A model generated the notes under the pieces. That model had not been told where the DNA came from and did no database searches. It was given only the letters and a program-made list of their open reading frames with translations. A DNA stretch of 64,000 bases from Rhipicephalus microplus (Eukaryota; Arthropoda; Arachnida; Ixodida; Ixodidae): assembly GCF_043290135.1 (NCBI RefSeq), contig NC_134705.1, positions 39,236,771 to 39,300,770 on the forward strand, in the 5' to 3' direction. The translations under genes and the position numbers were made by a program. Positions 23,716 through 35,487 of this stretch are shown in pieces; position 1 is the stretch's first letter, and each line of letters begins with the position of its first letter.

Positions 23716-24035
23716 GAAGTCACGTGATGTTTTGATGATGTCATACTTTTTGGTGATGTCTGACGTCATGTATTTTGTCATCACGTGATGGTTTTTGCGA
23801 TCACTCGACGTCACCGACGCGGGACGCAAACCGTCGAGTTTCACGTTTGTTTTTAGGCGAAAACCTTAAATTCCTCATCAAAAATTGACCCTTGGTGACT
23901 TTGGCGTCCCGCGACGTCGGCGTCAACAGGAGTCATGCAAAAACCATCGCGTGATGGCGTCACCATACGACGTCATTGCGACATCACGGATCATTAGGAT
24001 CATTTAGGTCATCATGGCAGTCCCATGATCACGTC
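23716..24035. mobile_element. Foldback element dense in TGACGTCA/CACGTG words
   Basis: Two ~52 bp arms, about 23773-23827 and 23905-23960, are inverted copies sharing CGTGATGGTTTTTGC and GACGCGGGACGC-like words. The flanks hold further GACGTCA, TCACGTGA and GATGATGTCAT words. No protein is encoded. The structure suggests a palindromic MITE; outer ends are uncertain. Confidence 0.65.
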
Positions 24036-25504
24036 ATGAGACAACATCGTCGGTTTGCACTGCTTTGTTATCATGTGATCAGCCCACCAATCACGCAGGC
24101 CGAGCAGAACCAGGTGAGGTGCTGAGAGGTTGGATTACTTCCAGTCAAAAATCAGTGCAAAGCCACTTCGGGTGCAGATAACATTCACAGGGGAGAAGGG
24201 GCAATAAATTGACTGAAACAAAAGAAACAGACGGCTGTGGCCTTCCGGTCACCTTCGGTGAATGCGTAAGAAATCATGCAAGATTTGTTTTTTGCGCTGG
24301 TACGTAGTGTTTATTCTGCTGTGAATGGTAATGTTATATCGCATCTGCTTTTTATTGACCATAAACCTAGAGGCATCACATATTTTCGCTTCGCGCATTT
24401 CTCTCTCTGTTTTTTTGTTTCCTGGTGTCAAAGCATTAAGCGCAAGTTGTATAGTTTAATAATTATCGATAAAAAAGCTACACTCGCCGTCAGTGTTTTT
24501 TCCCATTATCAGCTTATGTAAGCACTGCTGTGGCCGTCTATACCTTCCACACTCAATGAGGCTTTCATCATTACTTTCCAAGTCATTCTGACCATTACCA
24601 GCCTTCCACAGCAACGTTTTCTGGCTTAAACTATATGTGCCCAGATAGTGAGTGCTTATTAGCACCGTAAGAATGTTTATGCTGTGCACTTTTCCATTCT
24701 GAATACGCCAGAGGCGAGTTCTTCAGATGTTTCGTCCTTGGTTTTTTTCGGCAAAGGTGACAGGAACTGTAATTAAACAATAGATCATTGGAGATGTAAC
24801 AGTAAAACAGAATATTGTGTGAATTATTCACACTAACACTCATTACGTTGTATACTTCTTCCAATTGTTAACTAGTCATTCCCTTTGGGCAGTCAGGTTC
24901 AAAAGGTAATTTCCAACAAACAGTCGTGGAAACAGGAACTACGCAGAGACAGCAGGCTTATTTGCTGTTTGAAAGCAAATTCTGCATGCGAAGTATCCGC
25001 TCTGTGGATGTGCTGGTAGCTGGATTTTACCACTCTCAGCGTCCCAAGTGCAAACTTTCTCACACGCACGCAGCATTTGAAACGGGCAATTAGTTTTCAA
25101 ATATACAGAGCATAATGGGGATCGAACTCATTTATAAGGGTGGAATTTTGACATTCTCCTTCGAGAACTGCATGCTCTTGCACTGCATATTGCGCGGAAG
25201 CATATCACGAGTGACAGCATCGGACATAAAGTAATAATATTGAAGCTGTACGGCCATACTAACAGTAAAACAAAGGACAAAAGCTTCTGCTACGCGGAAA
25301 TACGATCAACAAAGCACGGGGGACTCACTGCGAAAGCCGAGAAAAATTTTCAATTCAATGGGCTTTTTCGCGGGTACGTGAGCAATTTTCCATGCCATTA
25401 TTAGGTCAAGAGTACTAGTGTTTTCTGACCACATGTTGCTCTGGGTAGTGCCTCGTCTATGAGTGCAGAATAAAATATGGTTATGACGCGCTAAATTCCC
25501 GGAA
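24036..25504. other. Unassigned DNA
   Basis: No domain or known repeat recognised. Short frames near 24276-24521 and 24456-24864 lack motifs. The region directly before 25505 may be a decayed upstream part of the Gypsy pol. Confidence 0.4.
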
Positions 25505-28048
25505 AGATGCGTTCGTACGCCGTCCCTACAGAGTATCTGCTTTTGAGCGGAGCATAACTGAGAAGGAGGTGAACAAGATGCTAGCGAAGGACATTATTGA
25601 ACCATCCTCCAGTCCCTGGGCATCCCCAGTGGTATTAGTTAAAACGAAGGACGGATCGTGGCGATTTTGTGTGGACTATTGCCACCTTAACAACATCACC
25701 AAGAAAGACGCATACCCTCTGCCCCGCATTGACGACGCCCTTGATTGCCTCCATGGTGCCACCTACTTTTCTTCCATCGATCTTCGTTCTGGTTATTGGC
25801 AGATTGCCGTGGACCCCATGGACCGAGAGAAGACGGCTTTTGTAACACCCGATGGCCTCTACCAATTCAAAGTCATGCCTTTCGGCTTATGTAATGCCCC
25901 GCCACGTTCGAACGAATGCTGGAGTCCCTGCTTTATGGATTCAAGTAGTCTACGTGTCTTTGTTATCTGGGTTACGTGATTGTGTTTGCTCCCATTTTCG
26001 AAGCGTACCTTGAGAGACTGTCCAAAACTTTTGATGTAATCCGTCCCACTGGCCTCTAGCTGAATTCATCCAAGTGCTGGCTTGGTCGCCATCACATTAC
26101 GATACTTGGGCATATTGTTGATGCTTACAGCGTACAGCCTAATCCAGAAAAAGTTTGAGCTGTGAATGACTTTCCGGTGCCAATAACCACCAAAGATATC
26201 CGCAGCTTTGTGGGGCTCTGCTCCTACTTTCGGCGGTTCGTCAAGAACTTCGCGGAAATTGCTGGGCCCCTAACAGGTTTACTCAAACCAGATGAGACGT
26301 TTACCTGAGGTCCCTGCAAGCAGCACCATTTTCCGACCTCACCACTTCGCTAACTTCTTCTCCTGTTCTGGCTCACTTTGACCCTACGGCACCGACCAAA
26401 GTCCACACCGGTGCCAGTGGTTACGAAATAAGCACTGTGTTGGCTCAGCGACAACGTGCACAGCGTCACGTGATAGCTTTTGCCAGCAGGCTGCTGTCCC
26501 CGTCGGAGCGTAATATTTCCATCACAGAGCGCGAATGCCTAGCGCTGGTGTGGGCAGTCGCGAAATTTCGCCCTTACGTATGCGGCCGACCATTCATAGT
26601 TCTCACCAACCACCACGCTCTTTGCTGGCTCGCCTCCTTCAAAGATCCCACAGGTCGTCTCGCCCACTGAGCACTCCGCCTCCAAGAGTATTCTTACACC
26701 GTAGTGTATAAATAAGGAAAACTGCACAAAGATGTGGATTGTTTGTCACGCTACCCTGTGGCCGACTGCGATCCTACTAGCACTGAATCATTGGGTTGGT
26801 TCTTTCCATCTCCCAGCTACTTCATCTCGGGGACGAGCAGCGTCGCGATCCGGATATCAGCCGCCTAATACAACAGCTCGAATCTTCACTGCACGACGCT
26901 TCTGTTCACATATTTACCCTAAAGGACCACACCTTATATTGGCGTAATTTATCCCCCAATTGTCACGACCTACTTCTGGTCATCACCTGCGCTCCACAGT
27001 CCTCTGCGAGCTCCATGACGCGCCAACCACGGGTAACCTTGGTGGCTCTCACAAATACGACCGTGTGTGCCGCCACTTTTACTGACCGGTCCTTTCACGC
27101 TCTGTACGTCGTTATGTCAACGCTTGTGAAATTTGCCAGTGCCGCAAGAGCCATCGGAACACCCTGCCGGGTATCTTCAGCCCATCGACTTCCCATCGGA
27201 GCCATTTTTCTGCGTTGGTTTTGACCATCTCGGTCCCTTTACAACATCCGCCTCCGGAAAAAAGTGGGTCGCGGTTGCTACAGATTAGGTGACCCGCTTT
27301 GTAGTGACGCGAGCAATGCCAACAAGCTGCGCTACAGACGTCGCTGATTTTCTACTACGTCATCTCATTTTAGTGCATGAAGCCCCTCGTCAACTGCTGA
27401 CAGACCGAAGCCGTACGATATCCTGCGTTCCTGCTCTACCCAACACAAGTTCACGACATTGTACTACCCCCAGACAAATGCGCTTACAGAACGTTTAAAC
27501 CGCACCCTGACAGGCATGCTATCGAAATAGGTCTCGGCCGACCATCGTGATTGGGACCTTGCACTGCCCTACATTACGTTTGCGCACAATTCCTCCCGGC
27601 ATGACACTGCTTGGTACTCGCCAATTTACCTTCTGTTTGGACGCGAACGAACATTGCCGTTGGATACCTGCCTGCCTGCCGCTGCGCAGTCTGCTTCCGA
27701 ATATGCACGCGACGCTATTACCTGAGCTGACCACGCTCGTCAGCTTGCCCGCAGCAGATTAATGGCGTCCCAAGACTCGCAGAAGCATCGTTACGACGAG
27801 CGGCATCGCGACGAACACTTTTTGACAGGTTCCCTTGTTTTCTTTGGTCCCCTATGCGACTTACAGGTTTTTCAAAGAAGCTTCTCTCTCGTTTCACGGG
27901 CCCACACCGCGTGCTTAGACGAGTGACCAGCGCTACACATGAAATTGATCCTGATAATCCATCAACCTCTTCTGCTCGGCTGTCCTGGAACATCGTCCAC
28001 GTATCAAGGCTCAAGGGTTACCACACTGCTCCGGCTGTTGTCCCGTAA
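25505..28048 (+). pseudogene. Gypsy pol remnant (RT to integrase C-terminus)
   Basis: The best frame, 25569-25979, holds RT blocks NKMLAKDIIEPSSSPWASPV, RFCVDYCHLN and FKVMPFGLCNAP; the catalytic YLDD region near 25960 is damaged (YLGYV). Downstream pieces: RT thumb [16 protein letters not shown] (about 26205-26255), RNase H ITERECLALVWAVAKFRPY (about 26520-26577), integrase YYPQTNALTERLNRTL (about 27460-27510, E retained) and C-terminal LSRFTGPHRVLRR (about 27885-27923), ending in VSRLKGYHTAPAVV. Several stops and frameshifts separate these. It is a different, older Gypsy lineage from the 2191-7704 copy. Confidence 0.88.
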
Positions 28049-29121
28049 ACTCACCGGGTCGGCGCTTTTGCCGCCGGGGCTTTTGTTAAGTGGTTTTGGC
28101 TGACTGTAACAGCGCATAGTGTGACATACCCAAAAAGGGGTGCCCCAGACTGAGAGTGAAAAAGTGGACATTGTCGGTGAGCTGTGTTATGGCTGCGGAC
28201 GGACTACTGTTATTTTCTACGTAACGATAGGAAACCTATCGAAATAAAAAAATAAATCTGGTGAACAGACCAACTGCTCTGTACAAGTGATACTTGGGAT
28301 GGTTGCGAAAATACGGCGTAGTGATACACGAACAATCCAAAGTATTTACACTGATTTCCACTGATTCCCAACACTTATAGCAAGAGTTCTACTCAGTCAA
28401 TGATCGTTCCTCGGTCAAGTAGTGTAAGTCTCATAATCAAGTGAAAAGCAAGAAACACAAAGCTCTAACCGATGAAGGACCTTTCTGTAGACAATTGGTG
28501 TTTTCAAGGCATCATGTGCATGTTTTTTGCGCATGGCGCGAGGATCATGCTCACCCATACACTTTCAGCGAATATATTTTCTGTATTCTGCGTCAGGTCA
28601 GCCTGTCGTTCCGTCGTCTTCTTGGCCACCCACCACACAGTACTCCCGCTACAGGCTACATCAGATGCCTGTTTAGGTATAACCACGTAAGTAGCATTCA
28701 CCCTCCAGGTTAAAATCTTAGTGAATAACGGGCGTCTTCTAAGGGCTTGACAGTTTCCGTTTCGGACAGTTTTATTTTAATGATCCTGCTCTAAACTACC
28801 AGATACTCATTCATTGCAGAAATGAGCCAAGTACGCTTATTGCTTGTTTCGGTGATCTCATAGATTCTTCGGAGGACGGGCTGCAAGTGTTCGTTAAACA
28901 AGGTGACTAGGTTTTAGGGCTATAAGAATTGAATTGCAGCCAATAAAGCTCGCACCTGGACAGTCTGATTGGATAAATAACAATTTACGTTTCTAATGAA
29001 GTGCTTATGTTTTTTTTTATTTTAAAAATATAATTTTAAACACGTGCACTATGCGGTTGCCATGCAAGACAAGACGACTTAAGGCGCGTGAAGTCACCAC
29101 CTCGTGATATATGGCCAGAAA

Positions 29122-29122
<1 letters not shown>
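28049..29122. other. Possible Gypsy 3' end, then unassigned DNA
   Basis: GCCGCCGGGGCTTTTGTTAA (about 28069-28088) could be a polypurine-like tract before a 3' LTR, but no second LTR was found. The rest is unassigned. Confidence 0.35.

Positions 29123-29172
<50 letters not shown>
29123..29172. repeat. (CAGA)n microsatellite
   Basis: About 12 uninterrupted CAGA units preceded by an AT-rich stretch. Confidence 0.97.
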
Positions 29173-31714
29173 GCGAGAATATTATTTAGTCATGAGAAGA
29201 CGAGAGTGCTCCGTCAGGGGGTACCATCTCCAGCCGCACCAGTGATGCAGCCGCCAGGAGGTTGATACTCTCGGTGGCATCGCGGACTTTCTCGACAGCC
29301 CTGAGCAGCTTATCTCTGGCGGAGCAGGTAGTTTCATTCGTGAAGCAGATTTGGGTTCGTTGGTCGTTCATCTTCAACAAACAGCATCGCAAAGCAAGAT
29401 GAAATCATGAGGAAGGCGTGGAAACGCAAAAAAAAACATACGAAGACGTTTCATGTAGCGTGCCCAGCACTTGAACATTGCAGTGTTTTCAAGCGGTCAA
29501 TTAAACAGAGTTATTTCTTCTAAAAGCGCTTTCCTAAATGTGATGGTTCCCTCCCTCTCAATCACGGGCATGCGCACAGGGCAGGAGGAGGGCAAGGAAG
29601 ATGCTCTTTGCCGTCATCACGCTAACAGAGGCCAAAATGCGCATACCTTTACACAATGGGACCTGTCCCATTACTTTTGTTTTAATTTCAGCATTACGTT
29701 CATGCAGATTCTCGCTGATAATGGTGTCCGAAGACCCTTCACGTCTTACCACAGACTGCTCACATTACAGCTCCGCTCTCGGATATCTGAAGACGAAAGA
29801 CAGGCCGCTGAGAGAACGACGTCAACACTTTTTTTTGCGTTGTTGCATCTCTCGTGAAGATAATTTTCTCTGGTTGTCCCAGCTGTCTTTAGCCAGAGTT
29901 CAAAAAAATGTTGATACACTGGACGACTCGACAAACTCTATGTTGCTGAGTATTGCATGAACAGAGCTACGAAATCTTTGTGCTCAGATTATTTTACTGA
30001 GATATGCAGTATAAGTATACAACTACTAAAGCAACGAACTCTGTGCCTAAACGTCTGATTTTTCTATCAGTTTTTAAAACGAAAAATTGGAGTACTTGCA
30101 ACGACGCTGTTATTCCCCATAGGCCTTCAACTTGCTACACGTACGCGCATAACACTTGAATGTAATATGTGAGGTGCTTTCTTGTGTGACGTGAATACAG
30201 TGCTAGTGAACGTTCCGCGCATTACGATATGCTACCCTCGTGGCGTTGCATTTCAGCTATAAACAGGCGAACAGGCACAGCGGTTATCACGTGTGCTGCT
30301 AAAAGCAACCGGTGCACCGCATGTAGCGCAAAGGCTTGTTTATTTCATTTTCCATGTCAGTGAAAGCAAGCGCTTCTCAATGGGAACCGTTTGTGCACCT
30401 AAGTTGAGCGAGTGGTCATGTTGCAATGCCACATTAAGGGTACGGTTGATTGGTTCGAACGTGTGTCGGAGCGCTTTCACACGGAGATGCGATAGCCGTG
30501 TTTCTCTCTCCGATATCTTACGTCGGTCAGATTTTTAAAGACGATAGTCTTTTTTGGGGACCTTCGACGAAAAGTTTTGGTCTGTTTGTCCGTACAATTG
30601 TCTGTTTGTCCACCTTTAACGGTACCGGGTACTCACAACAGCACTAGCCGATCCCTCAAACGGCCGACCCCATCCGCAGCGCCCACCAATGTTGCTCAAG
30701 CTTCACCGTTCATACTTGTGCGATTGTCAATTAAAAAGCAATTAGTGCGCATATCTGAGGCCCCATAACAGCACGTATATATTCTTTATGTGCGTATTTT
30801 ACTAGAAAAGGCATACATGAGAAATTCTATGGACTGTAGCATTTATCACGCTGCGCTGAGCATGCAACGCTTGCTCGAAAAGGCGAGTGTTTCCAACGCT
30901 TTGCTAAGACGACAGGGTGGTGGCACCTACCCGTCACCTTGCGTTCTACTCCTTAACACTTCTGAGAGGGGCGCGCACGCCTGTCTCAAAGCCGCGCGCT
31001 TCATTTTTTGAGAAAACTGCTAGATGGGGCTCATGTCTCACGTGTGACGTGATTTGATGCGTTTGTTCACTTCCGCTCCACGCTCGAGGCACTCTAATGC
31101 AGCGCCTTCAGAATACCATTCGCCAATTTTCTTGCGCAGAACATCAAATAAATGTTTTATTCACTCTTGCCACACGTGAGACTGTCGTCTTTCGACAACA
31201 TTTGCATGTTAACATGCAGATACAGAGCCATTTTTTTCCTTCGTGATGCTTTTTTTTCGCACGAAGCAATGACACCACTGCCTCTCAGCACTCTTAAGGT
31301 TACTCAACGCAGCAGCGTAACAGTGACACTTCCCCATTTAATGCCTCCATAGCATATATTCTTATTATATGTTAAAAAACAAAGAACCTTGATCACTCAG
31401 CTGTGTACAAAAAATCAGAAATAAATTGGCAGCTGGTATTAAACAAACACGTAACTTTTATTTGGAGGCTAGGTTTACTAGTATTTGTAAAGATTGCAGG
31501 AAAGTGTGGAATTCCGTTTATGAACTATGGAGCATGAATTAGAGAGAAACTATATCGAAAATATCAAGTGAGGGCTTACCATATTAGGGTAGTTTGCTGG
31601 CAAACAAACTTGATGAGCAGTTTTAGAGGCAGGAGTTTGCACGTTTTCGCCGACCAATGATATCAGCTGCACATTTTACATCAACCGCTCAGACTCAACA
31701 ATTTTTTTCTCCTA
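29173..31714. other. Unassigned DNA with small open frames
   Basis: A minus-strand frame at 29392-29186 contains SARDKLLRAVEKVRDATESI, which might be a decayed retroelement tail, but I cannot assign it. Plus-strand frames near 29471-29960 and 30293-31011 have no motif. No RNA gene recognised. Confidence 0.35.
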
Positions 31715-31952
31715 GAAGAGCAGTGGTCTAGTGGCTAACGTACTCAGCTGCTGACCCGCAGGTCATGGATTCGAATCACGGCTGCGGCGGCTGCATTTTA
31801 GGTGGAGGCGAAAATTCTGTAGGCCTGTGTGCTCAGATTCGGGTGCACGTTAAGGAACAGCAGGTACTCGATATTTATGAATCCTTCCACTACGGCGTCT
31901 CTCATATTTATAAGATGGTTTGGGACGTTAAACCTCACATACCAATCAATTG
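31715..31952 (+). mobile_element. Ruka-type SINE, moderately diverged
   Basis: Head GAGCAGTGGTCTAGTGGCTA, GCTGCTGACCCGCAGGTCAT, middle GTGCACGTTAAGGAACAGCA and tail GGACGTTAAACCTCACATAC. I see no clear target duplication. Confidence 0.88.
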
Positions 31953-32429
31953 AACATTAAAAAAAGTTACTTAAAAATCGTGTGCAAACCAACAACACTG
32001 ACAACGCGAAATTTGAATTTGGTAAAATTACGTTCGGCATGTGACAAGAGCGAATTACTTGTCTATTCTTTATTATCATGCGCATAAACAATGCAGTAAA
32101 CATACCCCCTAACGCGTGTAATTATTTTGTATGCCGACAACACGAATCTATTCTTCTTTTGGCTAGATATTGACAACCTCGTGTATAAAGAAAATCAATC
32201 GATATGTAGCACCCTCGTTCGGGCGGCGCGCAAACCGGAGAGCGCGCGATGGCGACAGAAGAAAATAAAGAAGGCGCTAGGCCGTGGCACATGAAGCCAC
32301 GGCTCACGTTCCTGGCTGGCATCGGTTATCGTTCAGGCGTGTCTTTCTTTCGCTCCTGTGGAATAAGCCCACAGATACCAAAACCTAATTACACGGCTGA
32401 GGTCCAATGGGTTAAATTCGAACGCTAAA
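31953..32429. other. Unassigned DNA
   Basis: No recognisable feature. A small hairpin-prone GC block near 32210-32330 (GGCGGCGCGCAAACCGGAGA) lies in otherwise AT-rich DNA. Confidence 0.35.
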
Positions 32430-33300
32430 AACAAAATTTATTACTTTTTACCTCGTAACAATACAAATTCTAGCAAAAATATTATTACCTTTGAGGCCCA
32501 GCCTATTGAACACATTACGTCTCACTAATTCCTTGGTGTCTTTCACAAATATTTACACTGGTCTGTGCATATACGTTACTTACGAAAAAAACATCTCTTG
32601 AGCAGTTGGAATTTTCTGCACGTTAGGAAACCCATTACCCGTATGGTTAAAAAGACAGATTTATTACGCAACAATACATTCCCACCTTCACTGCAGCCTT
32701 CTAATGGGAAGAACGACAACAAAAACTAACTTCAGCTATTTACATCTATTACAGAAGTGAGCTGTGCGAATAATTAAACTTGTTCCAGTTCGTTTGCATG
32801 CGGCAATCTTTTTTTTTCTGAAAAGCATGAACTGCTACTCGGTAATATTATCGAATATACAAAAAATTTTCAATATAGTATATATTGAAGGTAAATCTAA
32901 TCAAGTTAAATTTTTGAGAAAATTTCACAAGTGGGACTACAATCATATATTACGTCACATTAGCTTCGAGAAAGATACGCTCCATACACAAAGACTAATT
33001 TACCAAATTCTTCCCTTCCATAATTAGTCCCTTACTAGGATAACATTATTTGACCAACGTTCCTCCATTTATGTCTTCAAAAAGGAGATACACACTTTCC
33101 TTATTAAAACGTACATTTTATTACCCCTTCCCAACCATGCATCTTCTTTTTTTATGTAACTTGCTTGTGCAGCCCACACCTGTCTTTTTATGTTTTTTAT
33201 TTGGGCTGCCATTGTTGTGCATAAATAGTTTATCAGTATTTTTGTGTGCTAATCGTAATTGTGTACATATTTTCGTCAACTGCCTTGATGTTAGAAAAAA
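32430..33300 (+). pseudogene. CR1/L2/Jockey-type LINE ORF2 C-terminal remnant
   Basis: In successive frames: FLGVFHKYLHWSVHIRYL (about 32530-32583; matches the Y-L-G-V...L-W-x-x-H-I block after the RT active site), then WNFLHVRKPITRMVKK, then LLLGNIIEYTKNFQYS and further C-terminal sequence to about 33025. Multiple frameshifts. The RT core upstream is missing, so it is 5'-truncated or deleted. Confidence 0.6.
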
Positions 33301-33408
33301 TTGCTAATGTTTCAAGTTATTGTGTACATTCTATTTCGTTTTGCTAGACATAACGCTTATGTGTGTTTGTATACAAGGCGTTGGTGCTTTGTCAGGCTTT
33401 CTTTACCT

Positions 33409-33738
33409 TTGGTGACACCGAATGCGGACGGATGCTGATTCCGATTTTTTTTTTTTTTTTTTGTGCAGATTGCCTGGCGGGCGCCTTTCGCCATGGGATC
33501 AACTCACCCGACATTCAAGCAAACCACAGACGAGCGTGCGCCGGCTGACTTGGCCATCATGCAGCCACTGCCATGGATTCTTCAAGAAACTACGTTCCAT
33601 GTGCCCGAAACTTATCAGCGTATCAGCATGGCGGCATCATCAGATGTCATCTATTTCAAGCATAATTACGGAAGCCCCTTGCAAGATCCTTTCAGTGGGC
33701 TTGGTGACACCGAATGCAGATGTATGGTAATTCCGATT
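33409..33738 (+). repeat. 38 bp direct repeat in the LINE 5' region
   Basis: TTGGTGACACCGAATGC begins both copies, at 33409-33446 and 33701-33738, with about 33 of 38 positions equal, each ending ATTCCGATT and followed by T-rich DNA. It lies upstream of the 2A-like motif of the LINE ORF1. Confidence 0.75.
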
Positions 33739-34740
33739 CCTTTTTCCCAGGTTGGTGACAAGTACCTAATTTCTTCTATTAGAGATGATTCTGTCACATT
33801 GACGGCGTTTTCAAGCCCACATTCTTCGCTTGGTCTTTTGTGTGTCTGTCTGCATGTGATTAGGCTATTGCTACTAACGTCCGGCGACATAGAGTTGAAC
33901 CCTGGTCCCTCTTCTAACTCGGAGTCTGAGACACAGTTAAACAGTCAATTACTTCGGAAAATTTCGAAAGTGCAAACAAAGACAAAAATATTCTCGCTTC
34001 ATTGACTACAAACTTGAAACAGATAGAATCGGCAGTCAAAAATATTCAAATCTGGATTACGAATATAGAGAAAGATCTGTGCCGAATTTAGAAGTGTGAG
34101 CAAAGGTTGCAGAAAACGGATGAAGCTTGCAGTAGTGTGAACAAACTGGTTCTAGAGTTAGCAGGAAAGATGGAAGACCTCGAAAATAGAAGTCGTCGCA
34201 ACAAGATGGTAGTTTATAGAGTAAAAGAAGATCAACAAGAAGACTCGAAATAACTTGAGCGGAAAGTTAACGAAGATAATTCAAAAAATATACAGGTGTT
34301 GAAGTTAACTCCATAGGGCGTATCTACCGAATCGGACGAAAACATTAACAGCGAGATCGTCCCAATATTTTGAGATTTTTCAACTACATAGACAAAACTA
34401 AGGCTATAACAGCCTGCCTTAAGCTAAAGGGCACGGATATAGCCATATTGGAAGATTTAAAAAAAAGTCCAGAAAATTTGATCCAGGAAATTTAAGTTCA
34501 GAAAATTTGAGTTATAATGCTCCGCCGCTGAAGAAAGAATTAATAGTTCCAAGATTTCTCTTCCCTTTGATAAACAAAAAGTTGATGGAAAGTTGTACAC
34601 ATGGGATGCAATGCCAGTTGCAGTCAATGCGCGATTGAAGAGGGGTGTTGCTGGAATCCACGGCGTCTGTGCAACTCGAACAATCCTCTTATCGTTCAAC
34701 GCATGCGAACACACGTAAACGCGATAACAAATGACGAGAA
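33463..34740 (+). pseudogene. LINE ORF1 remnant with 2A-like motif and coiled-coil/RRM-like region
   Basis: The first open stretch (33463-34005) has a hydrophobic run SSLGLLCVCLHVIRLLLLTS followed by GDIELNPGP (33883-33909), which fits the 2A-like consensus D-(V/I)-E-x-N-P-G-P. Downstream, out of frame in places, are heptad-like sequence (KMEDLENRSRRNKMVVYRVK, about 34170-34229), YRIGRKH (about 34325-34345), CLKLKGTDIAILEDL (about 34412-34456) and FDKQKVDGKLYTWDAMP (about 34563-34613): the order of an L1-type ORF1 nucleic-acid-binding protein as found in some CR1/L2 LINEs. In such elements 2A-like sequences can cause ribosomal skipping. This copy has stops (for example near 34089 and 34250). 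Confidence 0.75.
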
Positions 34741-35243
34741 TCCGTCAAGACGCTCCGGCTCTTTTCGCTAAATGCTCGCTGTGTACTGAACAAGATACGA
34801 AGCCTCGAAGATATAATTTTGACTTATCAACCGCATGTCGTAATGATCACTGAAACCTGGCTGCATTCAGGTGTTCGAAATTCAGAAATAGTGCCTCCTT
34901 CGAACTCGGTCATACATAGAGACAATCAAGGGGTGGCGGAGTTGCAATCACAATTAACAATAACGCTAAATTCACTCGCTTAAATGACATCAGTGATCAC
35001 GAAAGCATATGGTTGAAGGTAAATTTTTTTGGTAAAACTATATTACTGGGAGGTGCTTATCATCGCCAAAATGCCCCTCCGGAATACTTAGATGCATAAT
35101 ATGCAATATTTGCTTCAAAATACGAATTCACGCACCAACATTCTTTTAACAGGCGATTTCAACCTTCCAGGTAATAACTGGTTAAGCCTTTTTCATGACG
35201 GCAAAAATTTCAAAAGTGCCGAGTCCTTACTTCAAACGGCATT

Positions 35244-35487
35244 GCCCCGCCGCGGTGGTCTAGTGGCTAAGGTACTCGGCTACTGACCCGCAGGTCGCGG
35301 GTTCGTATCCCGGCTGCGGCGGCTGCATTTCCGATGGAGGCGGAAATGTTGTAGGCCCGTGTGCTCAGATTTGGGTGCACGTTAAAGAACCCCAGGTGGT
35401 CGAAATTTCCGGAGCCCTCCACTACGGCGTCTCTCATAATCATATGGTGGTTTTGGGACGTTAAACCCCACATATCAATCAATCAAT
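35244..35487 (+). mobile_element. Ruka-type SINE inserted in LINE endonuclease
   Basis: The best-preserved copy in the window: head GCCCCGCCGCGGTGGTCTAG, B-box GGTTCGTATCC, tail ATATCAATCAATCAAT. A perfect 11 bp target duplication CAAACGGCATT flanks it (35233-35243 and 35488-35498). Confidence 0.96.

Noticed and set aside
33963..34010. 2A-like motif as evidence for an integrated virus
   Set aside because: The following sequence is a LINE ORF1 and an endonuclease/RT ORF2, so a LINE explains it and no viral gene is seen.
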